Shown here in pieces: positions 8,453-16,574 of a stretch of DNA of 64,000 nucleotides (position 1 is the stretch's first letter; each line of letters begins with the position of its first letter). This DNA comes from JACVRW01 sp963811055 (GTDB lineage Bacteria; Actinomycetota; Thermoleophilia; Solirubrobacterales; Thermoleophilaceae): positions 496,001-560,000 of the forward strand of contig CAWEPQ010000020.1 in assembly GCA_963811055.1 (NCBI GenBank), given 5' to 3'. Under the pieces are notes generated by a model. The model did not search any database, was not told the origin of the DNA, and saw nothing but the letters and a program-made list of their open reading frames with translations. Made by a program: the position numbers and the translations under genes.

Positions 8453-8472
8453 CGCGATCCGTTCGGATCGCG
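8453..8472 (+). promoter_or_regulatory. Leader hairpin A upstream of rimP
   Basis: Perfect inverted repeat CGCGATCCG / CGGATCGCG separated by TT (or an 8-bp stem with a 4-nt loop). It lies in the transcribed leader between the TATACT promoter and the terminator-like hairpin. Confidence 0.6.
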
Positions 8473-8476
8473 CCTG

Positions 8477-8507
8477 GAGGTGGGCTTCGCAGCCCACCTC
8501 TCTTTTT
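8477..8507 (+). terminator. Terminator-like hairpin directly before rimP (possible attenuator)
   Basis: A perfect 10-bp stem GAGGTGGGCT / AGCCCACCTC with the 4-nt loop TCGC is followed at once by TCTTTTT. This is a textbook intrinsic terminator. It ends 5 nt before the rimP start codon and lies downstream of the TATACT promoter, so it would stop transcription before the operon unless it is overridden. Confidence 0.75.
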
Positions 8508-8512
8508 GCCAA

Positions 8513-8938
8513 ATGACACTCGAACAGCTACACGAACAGATCGAACAGCGACTCGCGACGAGCGAGCCGCAGGTCGAGCTGCTCGCGTGCGAGCGCGCCG
8601 GTCCCGACCGGCTTCGACTCGTGATCGACCACCCCGACGGGGTGTCGCTCGAGCTGTGCGAGCGCGTGACTGGGCACCTGCGCCACCTGCTCGTGGACTA
8701 CGGGCTCGAGGTGGCTTCACCCGGCCCGCGCAGGCCGCTCACGAAGCCGGACCACTTCAGGCGCTTCCTCGGGAAGCGGGCCAAGCTCCGGCTTCGGAGC
8801 CCGCGCGAGGGCCAGCACAGCCTCACCGGCGAACTGGTGGGCGCATCCGACGCGGAGGTGACGGTGGCGGCCGACGATGGCGTCGTGTCGATCCCCTACT
8901 CCGAGATCAACAAGAGCAACCTTTTGGAGGCCCGATGA
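8513..8938 (+). CDS. rimP: Ribosome maturation factor RimP
   Basis: Helps assemble the 30S subunit. It is 141 residues from ATG 8513. The N-terminal domain shows LRLVIDHPDGVSLELCERVT and LRHLLVDYGLEVASPGPRRPL. The SH3-like C-terminal domain has FRRFLGKRAKLRL and IPYSEINKSNLL. The position before nusA is conserved across bacteria. There is no Shine-Dalgarno site; the ATG sits 5 nt after the T-run of a terminator hairpin. The stop overlaps the nusA ATG (ATGA). Confidence 0.92.
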   Translation: MTLEQLHEQIEQRLATSEPQVELLACERAGPDRLRLVIDHPDGVSLELCERVTGHLRHLLVDYGLEVASPGPRRPLTKPDHFRRFLGKRAKLRLRSPREGQHSLTGELVGASDAEVTVAADDGVVSIPYSEINKSNLLEAR

Positions 8939-10407
8939 CCAAGGAGATCGTCGAGGCCGTGGGAGTGCTCGAGCGCGAGAAGGGCATCTCGGCAGACCGC
9001 CTGATGGAAGCGCTCGAGGACGCGCTCCTTTCGGCCTACAAGAAGACCCCCGGGGCGGCGAAGTACGCCCGCGTGGAGGTGGACCGGGAGACCGGCGACT
9101 TCCTCGTGTTCGAGCTGATCCTTCCCTCCGAGCTCGAGGAGCAGCTCCTCGACGAGGTGGAGGAGGAGCTGGGCGAGGCGCAGGTGGACCCGGAGACGGG
9201 TGAGCTGCGCGAGCCCGAGCCGCCCGAGATCGACCAGGAGCGCCTGGCGCAGTACAGCGATCAGATCGACGAGCGCGACGTCACTCCGCACGACTTCGGC
9301 CGCATCGCGGCCCAGACCGCCAAGCAGGTGATCCTCCAGCGGATCCGCGAGGCCGAGCGGGACATGATGTTCCACGAGTACCAGGACCGGGTGGGCGAGC
9401 TGATCACCGGCATCGTCCAGCAGTCCGACTCGCGGTACACGCTCGTGCAGCTGCGCGAGCGCGTGGAGGCCCTGCTCCCTCGCGGCGAGCAGGTGCACGG
9501 CGAGCGCTACGACCACGGGCAGCGCGTCAAGGCCATCATCACGGACGTCTCGAACCAGTCGAAGGGCCCGAGCATCATCGTCTCGCGGCGCTCGCCCGAG
9601 CTGATCAGGGCGCTCTTCGAGCTCGAGGTGCCCGAGATCGCCGACGGTCTCGTGGAGATCCAGAACGTGGCCCGCGAGCCCGGCTACCGCTCGAAGATCG
9701 CGGTCATCTCACACGCCTCGGGCGTCGACCCCGTGGGCGCCTGCGTGGGCCCGCGCGGATCGCGCGTACGGATGGTCGTGTCCGAGCTGCGCGGCGAGAA
9801 GATCGACATCATCCCCTTCAACGAGGAGCCCGCCCGCTTCGTGGCCAAGGCGCTCTCGCCCGCCCGCGTGCGCGAGGTGCTCGTGGACGACGACGGCAAG
9901 CAGGCCACCGTGATCGTGCCCGACGACCAGCTGTCGCTGGCCATCGGCAAGGACGGCCTGAATGCCCGCCTCGCCGCCCGCCTCACCGGCTGGCGCGTGG
10001 ACATCCGCTCCGAGACGGAGTTCGCGGAGGAAGAGGCGGAGATGGGCTACGACGACGAGGAGGTCGCGGGGCGCTGCGCCGCCATCCTCGCCAACGGCAA
10101 GCGCTGCCCGAACGCCTCGCTGCCCGGCTCGCGCTACTGCGGCCTGCCGGTGCACCAGGCGCTCACCGATCAGGAGGGCGACTTCGTCGTGCCGCCGGAG
10201 GAGGGCGCCAACGGCGACTCGCCGGCGGAGGAGCCGGCCGCCGAGGAGCCCGCGGCGGACGAGCCTGCCGGTGACGAGCCGACCGAGACCGAGGCCGTGG
10301 CGGAGGAGCCGGTCGAAGAGGAGGCGCCCGTCGAGGTGGAGGCCGTGGTGGCCGAGGAGACCGCGGCCGACGAGCCCGCCGGCGCCGAGGAGGCGGAGCG
10401 GCCGTAG
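8935..10407 (+). CDS. nusA: Transcription termination/antitermination factor NusA with Cys-rich and acidic C-terminal extension
   Basis: RNA polymerase elongation, pausing and termination factor, 490 residues. In order: the N-terminal RNAP-binding domain (1 to about 150), the S1 domain (GELITGIVQ to SRRSPELI), and two KH domains (IAVISHASGVDPVGACVGPRGSRV and LSLAIGKDGLNARLAARLTGW). After the usual core comes an unusual module at about 378-410 (CAAILANGKRCPNASL, then YCGLPVH), with Cys/His spacing that could bind zinc. The tail to residue 490 is rich in Glu, Pro and Ala. GGAGG precedes ATG 8935 by 4 nt. Confidence 0.95.
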   Translation: MTKEIVEAVGVLEREKGISADRLMEALEDALLSAYKKTPGAAKYARVEVDRETGDFLVFELILPSELEEQLLDEVEEELGEAQVDPETGELREPEPPEIDQERLAQYSDQIDERDVTPHDFGRIAAQTAKQVILQRIREAERDMMFHEYQDRVGELITGIVQQSDSRYTLVQLRERVEALLPRGEQVHGERYDHGQRVKAIITDVSNQSKGPSIIVSRRSPELIRALFELEVPEIADGLVEIQNVAREPGYRSKIAVISHASGVDPVGACVGPRGSRVRMVVSELRGEKIDIIPFNEEPARFVAKALSPARVREVLVDDDGKQATVIVPDDQLSLAIGKDGLNARLAARLTGWRVDIRSETEFAEEEAEMGYDDEEVAGRCAAILANGKRCPNASLPGSRYCGLPVHQALTDQEGDFVVPPEEGANGDSPAEEPAAEEPAADEPAGDEPTETEAVAEEPVEEEAPVEVEAVVAEETAADEPAGAEEAERP

Positions 10408-10673
10408 AGCAGCTCCGCCAATGTGTCGCCTGCCGCCGCTCGTTTCCCCGCCGCGATCTGCTTAGACTCGTACGAGGAGCCGACGGTGCGGTGCTGGCGG
10501 ACCCAGAGGGCCGCGCCGAGGGTCGGGGCGCCTACGTCTGCAGAAGCTCTGAGTGTGCCGACCGAATTGCGTCGGCGAACCCCCTGGCCCGGTCGTTTCG
10601 GGCGCCTGTGACAGTCCAACCGGAGACCATAGACTTACTGCGAACATGGCAAAGAAGCGCGTTCACGAGATAG
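10407..10673 (+). CDS. rnpM: YlxR/RnpM family RNA-binding protein (start unresolved)
   Basis: The small YlxR protein normally sits between nusA and infB; in Bacillus subtilis it modulates RNase P. The recognisable frame starts at about 10407 with EQLRQCVACRRSFPRRDLLRL (the CxxC part). It continues through GRAEGRGAYVCRSSEC and ANPLARSFRAPV to TAG at 10671-10673. No normal start codon is in frame between the nusA end and the conserved Cys, so the first codons may carry a base error or use an unusual start. The 3' end overlaps infB by 28 nt in another frame. Confidence 0.8.
   Translation, partial: EQLRQCVACRRSFPRRDLLRLVRGADGAVLADPEGRAEGRGAYVCRSSECADRIASANPLARSFRAPVTVQPETIDLLRTWQRSAFTR
10630..10635 (+). 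promoter_or_regulatory. Possible internal -10 element for infB
   Basis: TAGACT lies inside the rnpM coding region and ends 10 nt before the infB ATG, which has no Shine-Dalgarno site. It may give infB its own leaderless transcript in addition to read-through from nusA. Confidence 0.4.
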
Positions 10674-12940
10674 CGAAGGAGAAGGGGATCTCCAGCAAGG
10701 AGGTTCTCGCGATCCTTCAGAAGGCCGGCTTCAACGTGAAGGCGGCTGCCTCGAGCGTGGACGAGGACGACATCGTGCGGGCCTTCAGCGGCGGTAGCGC
10801 CGACGACGCTCCGGCCGAGCCCGCCGACGGCGCGAAGGCGCCCGCGGCCTCGTCGAAGTCCGACGGCGCCCCCCGACCGGCCGAGCGCGCGCCAGGACCG
10901 AATGGCGCCGGAGCCAGTCCGGCGGACGCCGCCGGCGGAGGTGCCGCAGGCGACGCGAAGCGCCCGCGCCCGACCCGCGCGGCCCGCGGCGGCGAGGCCG
11001 GCGGTGGCGGAGGCGGCGGCCGGCGCAGGCGCGTGGTGATCGACTCCCAGGCGGCGCGCCGGGATCGTCAGCCCCCGCCGCCCCAGCAGCCGGCACGCCG
11101 CGGACGCGGACGCCGGCGCCGTCCACAGTGGGTGGAGCCCGATCTCGAAGCTCTGGCGGCGGCGCGCGACGCGCCGCGCGAGGAGCCGGCCGTGCCCGTG
11201 CAGTCGGGCTCGACGGTCAAGGAGGTGGCCGAGTCCCTCCAGCTCTCGTCGCCCGAGGTGATCAAGAAGCTGATGGAGCTCGGGGAGATGGCCACCCTCA
11301 CGCAGACCCTCACCGACGAGGCGATCGAGGTGCTCGCCGACGCGTTCGACAAGCGGGTCGAGATCATCCACACGGCCGACGAGGGCGACGCCGACGTGGT
11401 CTTCGACGACGCCGAGGAAGAGCTTGTCACGCGCCCGCCGGTCATCACTGTGATGGGCCACGTGGACCACGGCAAGACCTCGCTCCTCGATGCGATCCGC
11501 GAGACCGAGGTCGCCGCGGGCGAGGCCGGTGGGATCACCCAGCACATCGGCGCGTACCAGGTCCACCACGACGACCACACGATCACCTTCCTCGACACCC
11601 CGGGCCACGAGGCCTTCACGGCCATGCGCGCACGCGGCGCCAAGGTCACCGACATAGCCGTAATCGTCGTAGCCGCCGACGACGGCGTCATGCCACAGAC
11701 GGTCGAGGCGATCGACCACGCCAAGGCGGCCGAGGTGCCGGTGATGGTCGCGGTCAACAAGATCGACAAGGAGGGGGCCGACCCCAACCGCGTGCGCGGC
11801 GAGCTCGCCCAGCGCGGGCTGACCCCGGCCGACTGGGGAGGCGACACCGAGTTCGTCGACGTGTCCGCCAAGACGCACCAGAACATCGACGACCTGCTCG
11901 AGACGCTCGTCACGCTTGCCGAGATCCAGGAGCTGAAGGCCAACCCCACCGCCGAGGCGTCGGGGTTCGTGATCGAGTCGAAGCTCGACCCCGGTCGCGG
12001 CCCGGTGGTGACCGTGCTTGTGCTGCGCGGGCGCATGGCTGTCAGCGACGCGCTCGTGGCCGGCGAGCACTGGGGCAGGGTGCGCGCGATGCACGACTTC
12101 CGCGGCCAGCGCGTGACCGAGGCCACGCCCGGCATGCCGGTTGAGCTGCTCGGGTTCGACGGCGTGCCCGACGCGGGCGAGCAGTTCCGCGTGGTGGACA
12201 ACGAGCGCGAGGCGCGCAGGCAGGCCCAGGAGCGCGAGATCCGCGTCAAGCGCGAGGCGCTTGCCAGGCAGTCCGGGCGCCGTGTGTCCCTCGAGGATGT
12301 GCTGGCGCGCGCAGAGCGCGGCGAGCAGGACCTCAACCTCGTGGTCAAGTCCGACGTGGCCGGGTCGCTCGAGGCGCTGGCCGACGAGATCGCACGGCTT
12401 CCGCAGCAGCAGGTGAACGTGAACATCATCCGCGACGGCGTGGGCGGCATCACGGAGTCCGACGTCATGCTCGCCGCCGCGTCCGACGCCGTGATCATCG
12501 GCTTCAACGTGCGCCCGGTCGGCAACGCGGCGCAGGTGGCCGACCGCGAGGGCGTGGAGATCCGCAACTACTCGGTCATCTACAAGATCGTCGAGGACCT
12601 CCGGGCCGCCATGGAGGGCATGCTCGTGCCCGAAGAGGTGGAGGAGACGATCGGCACCGTGGAGGTCCGCGCGACCTTCAAGGCCTCGCGCGTAGGAACG
12701 ATCGCCGGCTCGTACGTCACGGACGGAGTGGTCCGGCGCGGCGCTCAGTGCCGCCTGGTGCGCGACGGGACCGTGGTGTTCGACGGCCGGATCGGATCGC
12801 TCCGCCGCTTCAAGGAGGACGTCCGCGAGGTCACCCAGGGCACAGAGTGCGGGATCGTGCTCGAGAACTACCCCGACGTGAAGGAGGGTGACGTGATCGA
12901 GGTCTACGAAACCAAGCAGGTCGAGCAGACACTGGCTTGA
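10646..12940 (+). CDS. infB: Translation initiation factor IF-2
   Basis: GTPase that places initiator tRNA on the ribosome, 764 residues. It has an N-terminal IF2_N segment (MAKKRVHEIAKEKGISSKEVLAILQ), then a Gly/Arg/Pro-rich linker (about residues 50-180). A second IF2_N (STVKEVAESLQLSSPEVIKKLMELGEMATL) follows. The G domain begins at about residue 270 (GHVDHGKTSLLD, DTPGHEAF, NKIDKEGADP), followed by domains II-IV ending EVYETKQVEQTLA. The long basic glycine-rich linker is common in actinobacterial IF-2. The TGA overlaps the TTG start of the next gene. Confidence 0.96.
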   Translation: MAKKRVHEIAKEKGISSKEVLAILQKAGFNVKAAASSVDEDDIVRAFSGGSADDAPAEPADGAKAPAASSKSDGAPRPAERAPGPNGAGASPADAAGGGAAGDAKRPRPTRAARGGEAGGGGGGGRRRRVVIDSQAARRDRQPPPPQQPARRGRGRRRRPQWVEPDLEALAAARDAPREEPAVPVQSGSTVKEVAESLQLSSPEVIKKLMELGEMATLTQTLTDEAIEVLADAFDKRVEIIHTADEGDADVVFDDAEEELVTRPPVITVMGHVDHGKTSLLDAIRETEVAAGEAGGITQHIGAYQVHHDDHTITFLDTPGHEAFTAMRARGAKVTDIAVIVVAADDGVMPQTVEAIDHAKAAEVPVMVAVNKIDKEGADPNRVRGELAQRGLTPADWGGDTEFVDVSAKTHQNIDDLLETLVTLAEIQELKANPTAEASGFVIESKLDPGRGPVVTVLVLRGRMAVSDALVAGEHWGRVRAMHDFRGQRVTEATPGMPVELLGFDGVPDAGEQFRVVDNEREARRQAQEREIRVKREALARQSGRRVSLEDVLARAERGEQDLNLVVKSDVAGSLEALADEIARLPQQQVNVNIIRDGVGGITESDVMLAAASDAVIIGFNVRPVGNAAQVADREGVEIRNYSVIYKIVEDLRAAMEGMLVPEEVEETIGTVEVRATFKASRVGTIAGSYVTDGVVRRGAQCRLVRDGTVVFDGRIGSLRRFKEDVREVTQGTECGIVLENYPDVKEGDVIEVYETKQVEQTLA

Positions 12941-13248
12941 GCTTCTTCGTCTGCGTCGTGGAGCTGGAGCTGCATCTCCCGCGCACCCGGAGTCTGAAGG
13001 AGAAGCGGAAGGAGTTGAAGTCTCTGAAGGATCGGCTACAGCGCCGCTTCGGCGCGGCCGTGGCGGAGACGGACCATCACGACCTCTGGCAGCGAGCCAC
13101 GCTCACCGCCACGCTCGTGGGGTCCGAGCCCGGTCCGCTGCGCGAACGCGGCTGGAGCCTCGGCCGCTACGCCGAGTCGAGCTTCCCCGACGGGACCCGC
13201 GTGCAATGCCATTTGCTGTCCGGCGAAGACCTGCGGTCCGGGGGTTAG
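12937..13248 (+). CDS. DUF503 family protein (YlxP)
   Basis: 103-residue protein with the DUF503 pattern: VELELHLPRTRSLKEKRKELKSLKDRLQRRFGAAVAETDHHDLWQRATL. It begins at TTG 12937, overlapping the infB stop as TTGA. YlxP is conserved in this position between infB and rbfA in Gram-positive bacteria. Its biochemical role is not settled in what I know. Its stop TAG (13246-13248) also forms the first half of a TAGAGT hexamer just before rbfA. Confidence 0.9.
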   Translation: MSFFVCVVELELHLPRTRSLKEKRKELKSLKDRLQRRFGAAVAETDHHDLWQRATLTATLVGSEPGPLRERGWSLGRYAESSFPDGTRVQCHLLSGEDLRSGG

Positions 13249-13249
13249 A

Positions 13250-13582
13250 GTGTCCAAGGACCGCATGCGCAGGGTGAATGAGGCGGTCCGGGAGGTCCTC
13301 TCGAGCCGAATCGCGGAGGGCTTCAATGACCCGCGCATAGGATTCGTGACGGTGACCGCCGTAGACACAAGCACCGACCTTCGCTCCGCTCGCGTGTTCG
13401 TCAGCGTGCTCGGCAGCGCCGAGGAGCAGAAGCAGACGCTGGCCGGCCTGGGCGCGGCACACGGGCTCATGCAGCAGGCGATCGCGAGGGAGCTGCGGAT
13501 GAAGCGCACCCCTACGCTCGTCTTTGCCTACGACGAGTCGATCGAGCGCGGAATGCGGATCTCGGAGCTGCTCGACGAATGA
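13250..13582 (+). CDS. rbfA: Ribosome-binding factor A
   Basis: 30S maturation factor with a KH-like fold, 110 residues. Typical sequence includes RMRRVNEAVREVLSSRIAEGFNDPRIGFVTVTAVDTSTDLRSARVFVSVLG and ELRMKRTPTLVFAYDESIERGMRI. The start is GTG 13250 (SKDRMRR) or the in-frame ATG 13265; family alignment favours 13250. TAGAGT at 13246-13251 overlaps the upstream stop. The TGA overlaps the next ATG. Confidence 0.93.
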   Translation: MSKDRMRRVNEAVREVLSSRIAEGFNDPRIGFVTVTAVDTSTDLRSARVFVSVLGSAEEQKQTLAGLGAAHGLMQQAIARELRMKRTPTLVFAYDESIERGMRISELLDE

Positions 13583-14571
13583 CGGTCGCCACCGAACAAG
13601 ACCAGGTGGTGGCCGCGCTGCGCCAGGCGGACCGGTTCCTGCTCACCACGCACGAGAACCCCGACGGCGACGCGCTCGGGTCGTTGCTCGCGATGCATCT
13701 CATCCTGCAGCAGCTCGGCAAGGACTCGCTGATGTACATCTCGCCGGACGAGTTCCCGCTGCCGTGGGAGTACCGCAACTGGACCTTCGACCACCTGGTG
13801 GGCGCGCCGCCCGACGACGTGGACGACCGCGCGATCGTGTTCCTCGACTGCGGAAACATCGACCGGATGCCGGTGGACTTCCTCCAGCGCGAGGGGCTCC
13901 ACATCCTCAACATCGACCATCACCACGACAACACCCGCTTCGGCACCGTGAACTTCGTGGTGCCCGAGGCGTCGTGCACCGCGGAGATCGTCTGGCGGCT
14001 GGCCAGGGAGCTGGGCGCCGAGGTCACTCCGGAGATCGCCGAGGCGCTCTACACCGGGCTGGTCACCGACACCGGCCGGTTCATGTACGAGAACACGGGC
14101 GTGGAGGCGCACCGGATGGCGGCCGACCTGATCGCCGCCGGCGTGCAGCCGCGGCGCGTGTCCAAGCGCCTCTACGAGGACCTTCCCTTCAGCCGGCTCG
14201 AGCTCCTGCAGCGGGCGCTCGCGACGGTGGAGCGCCACGACCACGGAGCGGTCACCGTGGCCCATCTCGTCAAGTCGGACTACGAGGAGACCGGGGCGCT
14301 CGAGACCGACTCGGAGGGCGTGATCGACCACCTGCGGGCGGTCCAGGGCACGATGGTCGCCGTGCTCGTGCGCGAGCTGCTGGGCGAGGACCGCGGCGGC
14401 ATGCGCAAGGTGAGCCTCAGGGCCACCGACAAGAGCGTCGACGTGTCGCGGATCGCGCGTACCTACGGCGGTGGCGGCCACACGCAGGCCGCCGGCTTCA
14501 GCACCGACATCCCGTATCCGGAGTTGGTGGAAGGGCTGCGCCGCCAGGTAGCTGAGCAGATCGCAGAGTGA
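13579..14571 (+). CDS. DHH/DHHA1 phosphoesterase, oligoribonuclease NrnA-like
   Basis: Predicted nanoRNase and pAp phosphatase of the NrnA type, 330 residues. Metal-binding motifs are intact: DGDALGS, FLDCGN, NIDHHHDN. The C-terminal DHHA1 domain ends with the substrate-binding GGGGHTQAAGF. Location between rbfA and truB is conserved in actinobacteria. The start ATG overlaps the rbfA stop by ATGA and the end overlaps truB. It probably degrades 2-5 nt RNA fragments left by RNases such as PNPase, RNase J and RNase Y, all encoded in this window. Confidence 0.9.
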   Translation: MTVATEQDQVVAALRQADRFLLTTHENPDGDALGSLLAMHLILQQLGKDSLMYISPDEFPLPWEYRNWTFDHLVGAPPDDVDDRAIVFLDCGNIDRMPVDFLQREGLHILNIDHHHDNTRFGTVNFVVPEASCTAEIVWRLARELGAEVTPEIAEALYTGLVTDTGRFMYENTGVEAHRMAADLIAAGVQPRRVSKRLYEDLPFSRLELLQRALATVERHDHGAVTVAHLVKSDYEETGALETDSEGVIDHLRAVQGTMVAVLVRELLGEDRGGMRKVSLRATDKSVDVSRIARTYGGGGHTQAAGFSTDIPYPELVEGLRRQVAEQIAE

Positions 14572-15371
14572 CCACCGCACCGGGGGTGCTGCTGTACGCC
14601 AAGCCCGCCGGCGTCACCTCCCACGATGTAGTGGACCAGGTTCGCCGCGGGCTCGACCGGGGCACGAAGGTGGGCCACGCCGGCACTCTCGATCCCTTCG
14701 CCACCGGACTGCTGCTCGTGCTGGTGGGGCGCGCCACGCGCGCGCAGCGCTTCCTGCTCGGCCTACCCAAGACCTATCGCGCGGTGGCCCGGCTTGGCTG
14801 GCGCTCCGACACCGGGGACCGCGACGGCCAGCTGGAGGAGACGGGCCGGGTGCCAGCGCGGCTCGAGTTGCCCACCGGTGACCTGATGCAGGCCCCTCAC
14901 CCCTTCTCGGCCGTGAGGGTCGGGGGCGAGCGCGCCTACCGCGCGGCGCGCAGGGGGGAGACCCCCGAGCTGGAGCCGCGCCCGGTGACCGTCCACCGGG
15001 CCGAGCTCCTCGCCCAGACCCCCGAGCGTGCGACCTTCGAGATCGAGTGCTCGGCGGGCACCTACGTGCGCAGCCTGGTGGGGGAGCTCGAGGACGCCTA
15101 CTGCGAGGAGCTCGAGCGAACGCGTATCGGCGCCTTCCGCCTGGAGGACGCCGATCCCGACAGGCTCGTGCCGCTGGGCGACGCGCTGGGGTTCCTGCCG
15201 GAGCGTCCTCTCGACGAGCTGGAGCACGCGGCGGTGCGCCACGGCCGGGCACTGCCGGACGCCGGCGACGCCGAGGGTGTCGTGCGCCTCACCAGAGAGG
15301 GGGAGCTCGTGGCCGTGGCCGAGCCCAGGGATGGCGAGCTCCGGCCCGTCGTAGTGTTCGCGCCCGGATGA
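14568..15371 (+). CDS. truB: tRNA pseudouridine-55 synthase
   Basis: Makes pseudouridine 55 in the T-loop of tRNAs. It is 267 residues from GTG 14568, overlapping the upstream stop. Motif I is KPAGVTSHDVVDQVRR and motif II is GHAGTLDPFATGLLLV with the catalytic Asp. Later motifs are TYRAVARLGWRSDTGD, SAVRVGGERAYRAARRGE and CSAGTYVRSL. The C-terminal part is a degenerate PUA-like domain. The stop overlaps the ribF ATG. Confidence 0.94.
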   Translation: MTTAPGVLLYAKPAGVTSHDVVDQVRRGLDRGTKVGHAGTLDPFATGLLLVLVGRATRAQRFLLGLPKTYRAVARLGWRSDTGDRDGQLEETGRVPARLELPTGDLMQAPHPFSAVRVGGERAYRAARRGETPELEPRPVTVHRAELLAQTPERATFEIECSAGTYVRSLVGELEDAYCEELERTRIGAFRLEDADPDRLVPLGDALGFLPERPLDELEHAAVRHGRALPDAGDAEGVVRLTREGELVAVAEPRDGELRPVVVFAPG

Positions 15372-16261
15372 AGGTCAGCCGGCTACCCGACGTGGTTCCC
15401 GCCGAGCGCCCGCGCTCGGTGGCCATCGGCACATTCGACGGGGTGCATCTCGGGCATCGCGAGGTGATCGGGAACAACGACACCGTGCTGACGTTCGATC
15501 CGCACCCGATGTCGGTGATCCGCCCGGAGGCCGCTCCGAAGCTGCTCACGTCGGCGTCCGTCAAGCGGGAGCTGATCGCAGACCTCGGGGTGGAGGAGCT
15601 GGTGGTGATCCCGTTCGACGAGGACTTCGCCTCGCGGAGCGCCGAGTCGTTCGTGGACGACGTGCTGGTGGCCAGGCTCGGTGCAGGCCGGGTGTCCGTG
15701 GGCGAGAACTTCCGCTTCGGCCACGGCGCGGAGGGCAATGCAGAACTGCTGCGGGCCCAGACCGTTTTCGAGACCCGTGTGGTCCCGCTGGTGGAGGTCG
15801 CGGGCGAGACGGTCACCTCGAGCCACATCCGGGGCCTCGTGGACGCGGGGGAGGTGGGCCAGGCCGCTTCGTTCCTGGGCGGCCCGTTCCTCTTCGAGGG
15901 CGAGGTGGTCGGCGGCGACCGGCGCGGCCGCGAGCTCGGGATGCCCACGGCCAACCTGGTTCCGGACGATCGCATGGTGTGCCCGGGGCACGGCGTCTAC
16001 GCGGCCTGGGCCGGCGGCCACCCGGCGGCCGTGAACGTGGGCGTGAGGCCCACCTTCGAGACGGCTCGCGGCCTGCTGGTCGAGGCCCATCTGATCGACT
16101 TCGAGGGCGACCTCTACGGGCAGAACCTGCGCATAGCGTTCCTGGAGCGCATGCGCGGCGAGCAGCGCTTCGACACCGTGGACGCGCTGGTGGAGCAGAT
16201 GCTCCGTGACGTGGCCCAGGCACGCGAGATCTGCGCGGGCTCGCGCCACCGGGCGGCGTGA
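15368..16261 (+). CDS. ribF: Bifunctional riboflavin kinase / FMN adenylyltransferase with shortened N-terminal linker
   Basis: Converts riboflavin to FMN and then FAD, 297 residues. The adenylyltransferase half has SVAIGTFDGVHLGHREVIG and TFDPHP, plus VVPLVEVAGETVTSSHIRGLV. The kinase half has GGDRRGRELGMPTANLVP, GVYAAWAG and AAVNVGVRPTF. The segment between GHREVIG and TVLTFDPHP is only four residues (NNDT), about 12-15 fewer than in most family members. No frameshift is involved, so the loop is genuinely short here. It is coupled to truB by ATGA. Confidence 0.92.
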   Translation: MKVSRLPDVVPAERPRSVAIGTFDGVHLGHREVIGNNDTVLTFDPHPMSVIRPEAAPKLLTSASVKRELIADLGVEELVVIPFDEDFASRSAESFVDDVLVARLGAGRVSVGENFRFGHGAEGNAELLRAQTVFETRVVPLVEVAGETVTSSHIRGLVDAGEVGQAASFLGGPFLFEGEVVGGDRRGRELGMPTANLVPDDRMVCPGHGVYAAWAGGHPAAVNVGVRPTFETARGLLVEAHLIDFEGDLYGQNLRIAFLERMRGEQRFDTVDALVEQMLRDVAQAREICAGSRHRAA

Positions 16262-16285
16262 GCACCCGACGCGCAGCGGGACGGC

Positions 16286-16294
16286 TGCTACGGT
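16286..16294 (+). promoter_or_regulatory. Extended -10 promoter of rpsO
   Basis: TGC followed by TACGGT (16289-16294) is an extended -10. The rpsO ATG is 10 nt further on, with no clear Shine-Dalgarno sequence, suggesting a leaderless or near-leaderless transcript. Confidence 0.5.
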
Positions 16295-16304
16295 TTCGCG
16301 TCCG

Positions 16305-16574
16305 ATGACGCTCACCGCGGACGCCAAGCGCGACATTGTCGCCAAGCATGGAAGGGCAGACGAGGACACCGGTTCCACCGAGGTCCAGGTCGCCCTCCTC
16401 ACCGCGCGCATCAACGAGCTCACCGAGCACCTGCGTGAGCACCGCAAGGATCACCATTCGAGGCGCGGGCTGCTCATGCTGGTCGGCAAGCGCCGCCGCC
16501 TCCTCAAGTACCTCCAGCGGTCCGACATCGACCGCTACCGCGCGCTGATCCAAGAGCTCGGCCTGCGTAGGTGA
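16305..16574 (+). CDS. rpsO: 30S ribosomal protein S15
   Basis: 89 residues, a primary 16S rRNA binding protein. The conserved features are all there: DTGSTEVQVALLTARINELTEHLREHRKDHHSRRGLL and LVGKRRRLLKYLQRSDIDRYRALI. It starts at ATG 16305 behind its own promoter. The end overlaps the following peroxiredoxin gene by 4 nt. In many bacteria rpsO is directly followed by pnp; here two redox genes (16571-17501) lie between them. Confidence 0.96.
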   Translation: MTLTADAKRDIVAKHGRADEDTGSTEVQVALLTARINELTEHLREHRKDHHSRRGLLMLVGKRRRLLKYLQRSDIDRYRALIQELGLRR

